A model generated the notes under the pieces. The model had not been told where the DNA came from. It was given only the letters and a program-made list of their open reading frames with translations, and did no database searches. This document shows, in pieces, positions 1 through 5,111 of a stretch of DNA of 6,379 bases. Position 1 is the first letter of the stretch. Every line of letters starts with the position of its first letter. This stretch comes from Methanocorpusculaceae archaeon UBA456 (GTDB lineage Archaea; Halobacteriota; Methanomicrobia; Methanomicrobiales; Methanocorpusculaceae). The position numbers and the translations under genes were made by a program. The DNA lies in contig DAJQ01000002.1 of assembly GCA_002496395.1 (NCBI GenBank), forward strand, positions 17,599 to 23,977, in the 5' to 3' direction.

Positions 1-685
1 CCGCTTCTTTGGAGGTTTGCCTTGTCAGCTGGATTACCGGCAATTGATAATCTCTAAATGATTTGAGTATCTCTTTTCGGAACGTCATATAGGTGCCAAA
101 ATGCTCCGGAGAAACTTTGTTCAACGTATCCTCCCATTCATCAGAGTTCATTGTCTGATCACAGGGAAAGCATAGCTGTTTGCACTCAAGCTCCTGGGTG
201 GAGAGATCCAGCACCACATCACGGCCGAAATTGGTTCTGAGCTGTTTGGTCTCATCTACTGCAATAATCGCATCAGCCAGATCATAGGGCGAGTCTAACG
301 CCTTCTTAATATCAAAATAGTAATGGCGTTTAATCTTCTTGTCTTTGGATGTCCGGGTATCGACTGGTTCTGTCAGAGAGAGTGCCTGCGTCAGGGTGGT
401 GAGACGCTGCTGACCATCAAGGATAAGCTTCTCCGGCTGCACCCCCCCATTCAATTTCTTTTCAAGCCCTTCAACAGGCCGTGTCTGAAAACGCACTTCT
501 CCTCCGGTTTCCAGAAACATCACCGCACCAACCGGGAACGAACGGCTGATACTCACTAATAGATCCTGAATGTGATCGTCATCCCAGACCCAGCCCCGCT
601 GGAAATCCGGCAACTGAATCTTCCCTGCACAGATATCACTCAAAATAGAACTGAGTAAGGCTTTTGTACTGTCAAAACTGCTCAT
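1..685 (-). CDS. DUF262 (GmrS/ParB-like) domain protein, C-terminus cut by window edge
   Basis: Reading from the ATG at 685-683 gives 228 residues with no stop up to the left edge, so only the N-terminal part is seen. Residues 23-34 (IQLPDFQRGWVW) and the DGQQR motif at 90-94, followed by LTTL, are hallmarks of the DUF262 family, whose N-terminal domain has a ParB/Srx-like fold. In characterised relatives (GmrS of the GmrSD Type IV restriction enzyme, SspE) this domain binds or hydrolyses nucleotides and drives DNA cleavage by a C-terminal HNH (DUF1524) domain. Whether such a C-terminal domain exists here cannot be seen. The start codon overlaps the hsdS stop in an ATGA, and a GGTG Shine-Dalgarno-like stretch lies at 694-691 inside hsdS, so translation is coupled to hsdS. 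The family call is firm. A restriction or defence role within the Type I locus is inferred from the neighbours. Confidence 0.88.
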   Translation of the reverse strand, partial: MSSFDSTKALLSSILSDICAGKIQLPDFQRGWVWDDDHIQDLLVSISRSFPVGAVMFLETGGEVRFQTRPVEGLEKKLNGGVQPEKLILDGQQRLTTLTQALSLTEPVDTRTSKDKKIKRHYYFDIKKALDSPYDLADAIIAVDETKQLRTNFGRDVVLDLSTQELECKQLCFPCDQTMNSDEWEDTLNKVSPEHFGTYMTFRKEILKSFRDYQLPVIQLTRQTSKEA

Positions 686-1965
686 GCTTGCACCATGTTA
701 TTTTGTTCACCCATCTCTTCCGGGGAGACCAGACGCACCTTCCCGGTCAGGAGCTGCTGCATCATCCCCTGTTTAATATCCCTTACCTTATCGCGGCGGC
801 GCTCAAGGGCGGCGATCTCAGCATCCATATCGGAGAGGACGGTGGCGATGGCGGTTTGTTCTTCAATTGAGCATGGAAAACTAACTGTAGTTATATTAAT
901 AAGCCCCGTATTTAAGTTAAGTTGAGAGCCTATTTGGCCATATTTCAACCATTCTTTTTCCATGTGGCTAAGCACGTAGTACAGATATAGTTGCTCAACA
1001 CAAAGCTGTTCAAAAACCACAAATCCATCATGAATACATGTTTTAATCCGTGTGATAATGGGGCGCCCAACTGTTGCACATATGCTCATTATAAGGCTAT
1101 TTTTTGCAACAGGGCGGCTATTTTTAATTCCCAATGTTGAAAGCCGCTGGGTAGTTTCAAAAAGATTCATCCCTGAATTTGTAACATCCGAAATGCGAAC
1201 CCAACCAACAACCGAAGTTTCATCGAACCAAACTGGAAGGTCAATTGGTCGAGGAGATGCTCCTCTTGTTATTAATGCCAAATCCCCCAACCGCTTCTCC
1301 TCCCACTCCCCCACACACCCCGGCAGCCTCGTCCTCCCGGTAAGAAGCTGCTGCATGGCGGCCTGCTTCATATCCCGCTTCTTGGCGATGAGGGCATCTA
1401 GCGCCCCGATAAGTCCATCTACATCAGAGAGGGCGGCGGCGATGGCGTGTTGTTCTTCACGTGATTGAGGAATTAATACTTTTGTCAGATTGATAAGACC
1501 AGTATTTAGATTCATTTGAGAACCTACTTGTCCATATTTCCACCAATCATTTTCAATCTGACAGAGCTTATAATATAAAAACGTTTTTTCAACTAACAGA
1601 TGTTCGAAAACGACGAAACCATCATGAATACATGTTTTAATGCGAGTAATGATTGGACGACCAATTGTTGCACAAATGCTCATAATAAGGCTATCACACG
1701 CTACAGGACGGCTATGTTTAATTCCATTTTTAGATAGACATTGAGTAGTATTATACAGATTCATTCCTGAATTTGTGACATCTGAAATTCGGACCCAGCC
1801 TACATTAGAAAATTTATCAAACCATATGGGGTTATCAATTGGTCGAGGAGATGCCCCTCTTGTTATAAAAGCTAAATCCCCCAATCGCTTAACTTCCCAA
1901 TCCTCTGGGATCACCCCGATCTCCGTCCTCTTATATCCTGGAGGCACAACATCATGATCAGTCAT
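682..1965 (-). CDS. hsdS: Type I restriction-modification specificity subunit HsdS with two same-family recognition domains
   Basis: This 427-residue protein is the DNA-recognition subunit that, with two HsdM copies, forms the Type I methyltransferase. The N-terminal stretch TEIGVIPEDWEVKRLGD (14-30) is typical of HsdS. Recognition domain 1 spans about residues 26-165 and is followed by a helical conserved region containing MQQLLTGRTRLPG (204-216). Domain 2 spans about 224-363, followed by a second helical region with MQQLLTGKVRL (402-412). The two domains align without gaps at an offset of 198 residues, with about 108 of 142 positions identical by eye. The blocks VGWVRISDVTNSGMNL and GRPIITRIKTCIHDGFVVFE are identical in both. 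Usual HsdS proteins carry two unrelated domains that read different half-sites; this arrangement predicts equal or similar half-sites in inverted orientation. The ATG overlaps the stop of the upstream small gene (ATGA) and follows a purine-rich GAGGGGGGAG site. The length is normal for the family. Confidence 0.95.
   Translation of the reverse strand: MTDHDVVPPGYKRTEIGVIPEDWEVKRLGDLAFITRGASPRPIDNPIWFDKFSNVGWVRISDVTNSGMNLYNTTQCLSKNGIKHSRPVACDSLIMSICATIGRPIITRIKTCIHDGFVVFEHLLVEKTFLYYKLCQIENDWWKYGQVGSQMNLNTGLINLTKVLIPQSREEQHAIAAALSDVDGLIGALDALIAKKRDMKQAAMQQLLTGRTRLPGCVGEWEEKRLGDLALITRGASPRPIDLPVWFDETSVVGWVRISDVTNSGMNLFETTQRLSTLGIKNSRPVAKNSLIMSICATVGRPIITRIKTCIHDGFVVFEQLCVEQLYLYYVLSHMEKEWLKYGQIGSQLNLNTGLINITTVSFPCSIEEQTAIATVLSDMDAEIAALERRRDKVRDIKQGMMQQLLTGKVRLVSPEEMGEQNNMVQA
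730..1296 (-). repeat. Internal direct repeat of hsdS, copy 2 (C-terminal half)
   Basis: This copy codes for HsdS residues 224-412 (recognition domain 2 plus distal helical region). It matches the stretch at 1324-1890 at a constant offset of 594 bp (198 codons). Three anchors confirm the offset on the plus strand: TCAATTGGTCGAGGAGATGC at 1241 and 1835, CATCATGAATACATG at 1026 and 1620, and TCCCGGT at 741 and 1335. The copies differ at many synonymous positions, so the duplication is not very recent, or the two domains were acquired separately from one family. Confidence 0.9.
1324..1890 (-). repeat. Internal direct repeat of hsdS, copy 1 (N-terminal half)
   Basis: This copy codes for HsdS residues 26-214 (recognition domain 1 plus central helical region) and pairs with 730-1296 in the same frame, with no net insertion or deletion along its length. 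The recognition-domain portion reads more AT-rich than the helical linker region near 1320-1450, as expected if recognition domains exchange by recombination while linker regions stay with the host. Confidence 0.9.
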
Positions 1966-2186
1966 CCGCTCCCCCCTCTGGTAAGAATACGTTGATAGGT
2001 TACCGGATGTGCCATATCAGCCATCCCTCGCAGTTGTGACCCCACCGAGATCACCTCTCCTCTTTCGCCTAGCCAGCCATCTGACCACCACATGCACAAA
2101 ACTGATTGCTCCGTATCCCAGCTGGAGATCGGATTATATGAACACAGATCTGTGATTATGTCCGGAATATGCTGAGAGCTACGCAT
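1962..2186 (-). CDS. Unrecognised 74-residue protein coupled to hsdS
   Basis: I do not recognise this family. The frame runs from ATG at 2186-2184 (a TTG six bases upstream, at 2192, is an alternative start) to a TGA at 1964-1962. The TGA overlaps the hsdS ATG in an ATGA, which is the best sign that it is translated: ribosomes finishing here would start hsdS. An AGGAAG stretch lies about 10 bases before the ATG. The product is soluble-looking, with no signal peptide or membrane segment. It contains a Trp/Cys-rich patch (VLCMWWSDGWLG) and a C-terminal stretch RGMADMAHPVTYQRIL that could form a short helix. A small regulator, an assembly factor for the Type I complex, or a remnant of a larger gene are all possible. 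It could also serve only as a coupling leader for hsdS. Coding status is moderately supported; function is unknown. Confidence 0.55.
   Translation of the reverse strand: MRSSQHIPDIITDLCSYNPISSWDTEQSVLCMWWSDGWLGERGEVISVGSQLRGMADMAHPVTYQRILTRGGSG
1971..1978 (-). promoter_or_regulatory. Ribosome binding site of hsdS inside the small upstream gene
   Basis: The minus strand reads GAGGGGGG and then AGCGG before the hsdS ATG, a strong purine-rich Shine-Dalgarno-like site at about five bases spacing. With the ATGA overlap it supports ATG 1965 as the hsdS start and coupling to the preceding gene. Confidence 0.6.
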
Positions 2187-2225
2187 TTTCAAACGACTTC
2201 CTATGACGAGATATGAGCAATCGTG

Positions 2226-2235
2226 AGTTAATAAG
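2226..2235 (-). promoter_or_regulatory. Candidate TATA element for the small gene-hsdS-DUF262 operon
   Basis: The minus strand reads CCTTATTAAC about 40-50 bases before the ATG at 2186, a weak match to the archaeal TATA box (TTTATATA-like). Transcription would start about 25 bases downstream, leaving a short leader containing the AGGAAG site. The motif array at 2281-2450 would then lie directly upstream, where an activator or repressor could bind. Purely positional inference. Confidence 0.3.
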
Positions 2236-2280
2236 GGTCTTGTTGTTCGCTATTCGATTCATATCATACTCCCATCACAC

Positions 2281-2318
2281 AGATTTATGTGCGAATTTAT
2301 GTGCGCGAACATAAATCT
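2281..2318. repeat. Palindromic part of the motif array (10-bp arms, nested 22-bp palindrome)
   Basis: AGATTTATGT at 2281-2290 is exactly inverted at 2309-2318 (ACATAAATCT). Nested inside is an almost perfect 22-bp palindrome at 2295-2316 with arms ATTTATGT and ACATAAAT around a GCGCGA centre. Two 12-bp near-identical units also sit side by side (2283-2294 and 2295-2306, ATTTATGTGCG plus A or C). A related, weaker inverted pair follows at 2328-2345 (TTATGT, ACGCAC, ACATAA). The shape resembles a binding site for a dimeric regulator. Confidence 0.7.
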
Positions 2319-2448
2319 CCTGAGCAGTTATGTACGCACACATAAACTTCTGAATGGAAATGTTCGGAGCTCAAAAGCCAAATGTTCGAACCTCTCTCTC
2401 AAATGTTCGGAGCTTAAGACCAAATGTTCGGAGCTCAGCTTCGAACAT
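2287..2448. repeat. Dense array of ATGTNCG motifs between hsdM and the hsdS operon
   Basis: Seven plus-strand copies of ATGTNCG start at 2287, 2299, 2330, 2360, 2382, 2403 and 2424, and two inverted copies (CGAACAT) lie at 2306-2312 and 2442-2448. The last four direct copies belong to longer units of the form AAATGTTCGGAGCT at 2358, 2380, 2401 and 2422, at 22, 21 and 21 bp spacing, about two turns of the helix. The gaps between units are only 6-8 bases and not conserved. The stretch holds no convincing gene. It could be an operator array for the hsdS operon, an iteron-like protein-binding cluster, or a simple intergenic repeat that has expanded. Because the period is a multiple of three, it yields heptapeptide-repeat translations in several frames, which should not be taken as proteins without support. 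Confidence 0.85.
2371..2448 (-). CDS. Possible 25-residue peptide with heptad repeats, probably not a real gene
   Basis: Twenty-two bases after the hsdM stop, an ATG at 2448-2446 opens a 25-codon frame ending in TGA at 2373-2371. A GGAG lies about 12 bases upstream. The product has three heptads of the form ELRTFGL, KLRTFER and EVRTFGF. The repeats follow directly from the 21-bp DNA array, and the other frames and strand give similar heptads, so the frame may be accidental. It is listed because it is preceded by a weak ribosome site directly behind hsdM. Confidence 0.15.
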   Translation of the reverse strand: MFEAELRTFGLKLRTFEREVRTFGF

Positions 2449-2470
2449 ATCCCGCCTGCTCCAAACACCC

Positions 2471-4915
2471 TCATCCCCACTCAACCCCCATCCTCTTCAG
2501 ATGCTCCTCCACCTTTGCCGCGTACTCCTCCACCGCAACCTCAAGCTCCGGCAGCGGGCGGGCATACCGCTCGTCCAGCTCCTTTACGCGGGTTGCGAGC
2601 CGCTGGGTCGCCTGCTGGACTTCGCCCTCGATGGCCGAACAGATGGAGGCGAACCACTTGTCGTTAATGACGAGTGCCTTGATCGCATCCTCGTTGAGTT
2701 TCGGGTACATGGCGAGCACCGCTGCATCAAGCTTTGCCTGGGCCGTTTTGACCGCCTTCGTCGCATCTGATTCTGCATCCATCAGGGCAAGGCAGCGGGT
2801 GAGGGTGTCCCGTTCATCGGCATATTCGGGATCACGGCCGATCTCTTTGAGCCTTTTGCTGAGGTCGCCTTTCGTGATCTTCCCGCTCTCGCCTTTTGCA
2901 TCCTCAAGAAGCCCCTCCTCGCCGGTGTTCTCCTCGATGAACTCCTCAAGCTCACGGGCAGCTTGCTCCTGCTCCATCCGGAGATGGTCGATTCTCTCCT
3001 GCTCATCGGTGAAATATCGTGATACAACCAGATTCGGAGAAACGAGATCCATCTTGAACTTCTTCCGGTTGACGACCAGATCCGGCGTCTCCTTGATCTT
3101 CCGTTCCTTATCCTCGATGATCCCACGAGGCCGTGCTGCCTCAACCCATCCATCGGCGATGATCATCCCGACATCATCCTGCATCACCTCAGCCCAGTAA
3201 TCCATCAGCCGCTGATAAACATCATACCTACTCAGGAGCGGGAGGTTGGCATATCGCTTCAGGAGATCCTCGGAGAGTATATGGATCACCTCTTTGGTCT
3301 TATGCTCAGGTGAAAGGCCGTTCAGCAGAGGCTCATGGGCGGAACGCCATTCCCTGAAGATCTCCGCAATCCGGGATGCATATGCCTTAAACTCAGGATG
3401 GGCGAGGATCACCCCCCTTACCTCACGGGCTTCGATCTTCGGCTCCGAATACCCGGGTCTCCCGTTGCCCCTGAAGAGTTCATTCCTAAGCGAGGGGAAT
3501 ACTGCCCAGTACTCCTCCAGGGCATCGATATCGTGGTTTGGGATGTCGCCGTTCATATGGGCATTGAGATCATGGAGATCCTCCGGATCACTTGCATCGA
3601 TATAGCGGGGAATATTCAGGTTGTAGTCATTGGCCGGATCGGCAATCTCTACAACCGGCACCATCCGGGAGTAGCCGGGAAGATCAATCTGATGGTTGAA
3701 GACATCCACGATCTTATGGATATCCTGCGACCGGAGCCGGTTCTTGTTCCCATCCTTTGCAAATCCCTTCGAGGCATCGATCATGAAGATGCCGGTTCGT
3801 GCATGGGCGTTCTCCTTATCGATAACGATGATACAGGCAGGAATTCCGGTTCCATAGAAGAGGTTTGCAGGAAGGCCGATGATCCCCTTGATCAGGCCCC
3901 TTTTGATGAGGTTTCTCCTGATGTCGCCCTCCTTGTTCCCCCGGAAGAGGACACCATGCGGAAGGATGATCGCCCCCTTCCCGGTGCTTTTGAGAGACTT
4001 GATCAGGTGGAGAAGGAAGGCATAATCGCCATTCTTTGATGGTGGCACCCCGAGATCGAAGCGGCCAAACTCATCATCTTCAGGTTTAAGGCCGCTCATC
4101 CATGCCTTTGATGAGAATGGCGGATTGGCGACGGCAAAATCAAAGGTCTTCAGGCCGCCGTCGCTGTTTTTGTAGTGAGGAGAGGAGAGGGTGTTTCCCC
4201 GCCAGATATCATGGGTCGGGTTGTTGTGGAGGAACATATTCATCCGGGCAAGCGACCAGGTGGCATTATCCATCTCCTGCCCATAGATCGAGATGCCACG
4301 GGGGGCTTCCTCGGCCGCCTTCAGGAGCAATGAGCCGGAGCCGCAGGTCGGATCATAGATCGTCTGATCCTGGCGGGTATCGGGGCCGATTCCAACTACC
4401 TTTGCAATGATCCGTGAGACCTCAGCCGGGGTATAGAACTGCCCTTTGCTCTTGCCGGACTCGGTTGCGAAGTTCCGCATCAGGTATTCGTAGGCATCTC
4501 CGAGGAGATCGTCTCCTTCGGCACCATTTGAACTGAAATCAAGCGAATCAAAGATAGCAATCAGTTTTGAGAGCCGGTCCTGCATCTCCTTGCCGGTGCC
4601 GAGTTTGGATTCGTCATTGAAATCTGCAAGATCGATGACGCCTTTGAGATCGTTTGCTTCGGCGAGCTTGCCGATGATCTTGTTGATCTTATCCCCGATC
4701 TCCTTGTCCCCTTTCAGCCGGACCATATCGGAAAAGCCGCCACCTTCAGGGACTTCGATAACCGAATTTGGATCACGCTCGCTCTTGTCAGAGACATATT
4801 TCATGAAGAGGAGGGTGAGGATGTAATCCTTGTACTGCGAGGCATCCATCCCTCCACGGAGTTCATCGCAGCTCTGCCAGAGTGAGCTATAGAGTTGGGT
4901 CTTTTTGAGTGCCAT
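2471..4915 (-). CDS. hsdM: Type I restriction-modification methyltransferase subunit HsdM, long form
   Basis: This subunit transfers a methyl group from S-adenosylmethionine to adenine N6 in the target chosen by HsdS. Residues 1-150 form the helical HsdM N-terminal domain, opening with the family-typical MALKKTQLYSSLW, which also fixes the start. GQFYTP (158-163) is motif X, DPTCGSGSLL (188-197) is the S-adenosylmethionine-binding motif I, and NPPF (264-267) is the catalytic motif IV. All key residues are intact. At 814 residues it is longer than the usual 500 or so. Residues from about 460 on (including EYWAVFPSLRNELF at 468-481) form an extension that ends in charged, probably coiled-coil helices (about 636-665 and 762-814). 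I believe similar long HsdM proteins occur in other archaea and bacteria. No clear Shine-Dalgarno site precedes the ATG, so it may have a short leader. Its stop is 505 bases from the hsdS start, whereas the two genes usually abut. Confidence 0.96.
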   Translation of the reverse strand: MALKKTQLYSSLWQSCDELRGGMDASQYKDYILTLLFMKYVSDKSERDPNSVIEVPEGGGFSDMVRLKGDKEIGDKINKIIGKLAEANDLKGVIDLADFNDESKLGTGKEMQDRLSKLIAIFDSLDFSSNGAEGDDLLGDAYEYLMRNFATESGKSKGQFYTPAEVSRIIAKVVGIGPDTRQDQTIYDPTCGSGSLLLKAAEEAPRGISIYGQEMDNATWSLARMNMFLHNNPTHDIWRGNTLSSPHYKNSDGGLKTFDFAVANPPFSSKAWMSGLKPEDDEFGRFDLGVPPSKNGDYAFLLHLIKSLKSTGKGAIILPHGVLFRGNKEGDIRRNLIKRGLIKGIIGLPANLFYGTGIPACIIVIDKENAHARTGIFMIDASKGFAKDGNKNRLRSQDIHKIVDVFNHQIDLPGYSRMVPVVEIADPANDYNLNIPRYIDASDPEDLHDLNAHMNGDIPNHDIDALEEYWAVFPSLRNELFRGNGRPGYSEPKIEAREVRGVILAHPEFKAYASRIAEIFREWRSAHEPLLNGLSPEHKTKEVIHILSEDLLKRYANLPLLSRYDVYQRLMDYWAEVMQDDVGMIIADGWVEAARPRGIIEDKERKIKETPDLVVNRKKFKMDLVSPNLVVSRYFTDEQERIDHLRMEQEQAARELEEFIEENTGEEGLLEDAKGESGKITKGDLSKRLKEIGRDPEYADERDTLTRCLALMDAESDATKAVKTAQAKLDAAVLAMYPKLNEDAIKALVINDKWFASICSAIEGEVQQATQRLATRVKELDERYARPLPELEVAVEEYAAKVEEHLKRMGVEWG

Positions 4916-5111
4916 GGTGAGACCGTCGTAATCAGTGGATAGGTGATCTCTTCTTTTGAGGGAGGATTAAAGCTTCGGAATTGATGCGACGATTCAAAAG
5001 GAGAGGGAAGAATTGAAAGAGCATCTGAACTTGATTTGGTCTGTTTCACTCAATGATTGAAGAGAGGCGGGTCGATGCCGCTTACAACTTACCCTTCACC
5101 TTCCACCCCCC
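4916..5111 (-). promoter_or_regulatory. orc1-hsdM intergenic region with candidate hsdM promoter
   Basis: This 196-base gap holds no credible gene. On the minus strand, CCGAAGCTTTAAT (the TTTAAT part at 4971-4966) resembles a BRE plus TATA box. A start about 25 bases on would leave a leader of roughly 30 bases before the hsdM ATG. Upstream of it the minus strand is pyrimidine-rich (CTTTCAATTCTTCCCTCTCC, about 5022-5003), which might serve to end orc1 transcription. Both assignments are weak. No inverted-repeat terminator was found. Confidence 0.35.

Noticed and set aside
323..559. Plus-strand 78-codon frame at the left end
   Set aside because: It is antisense to the DUF262 coding frame, which contains the conserved QLPDFQRGW and DGQQR motifs.
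2380..2394. GTTCGAAC resembling a tRNA T-loop
   Set aside because: It is one variant of the repeated ATGTTCG unit; no acceptor, anticodon or D arm can be folded around it.
2358..2436. CRISPR-like look of repeats at 21-22 bp spacing
   Set aside because: The units are about 14-15 bp with only 6-8 bases between them, far below CRISPR repeat and spacer lengths, and no cas gene is present.
2281..2450. Replication origin with Orc1 origin recognition boxes
   Set aside because: The motif does not resemble the G-rich archaeal ORB consensus, and origins usually lie directly upstream of orc1, which here is outside the window. Kept only as an alternative.
2287..2770. Plus-strand open frames with heptad repeats such as KCSELKT or NVRSLRP running into the hsdM region
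   Set aside because: They arise from the 21-bp DNA repeat, read in two plus-strand frames alike, and then continue antisense through the end of the well-supported hsdM gene.
2424..3200. Plus-strand open frame of 258 codons
   Set aside because: It is antisense to intact hsdM, gives a Ser/Arg-rich low-complexity product and has no recognisable domain.
3335..4039. Plus-strand open frame of 234 codons
   Set aside because: It is the complement shadow of the HsdM methyltransferase core, whose motifs are all present on the minus strand.
4801..5049. Minus-strand 82-codon frame overlapping the hsdM start
   Set aside because: It overlaps the conserved N-terminus of hsdM in another frame and encodes a Ser/Pro-rich product without features.
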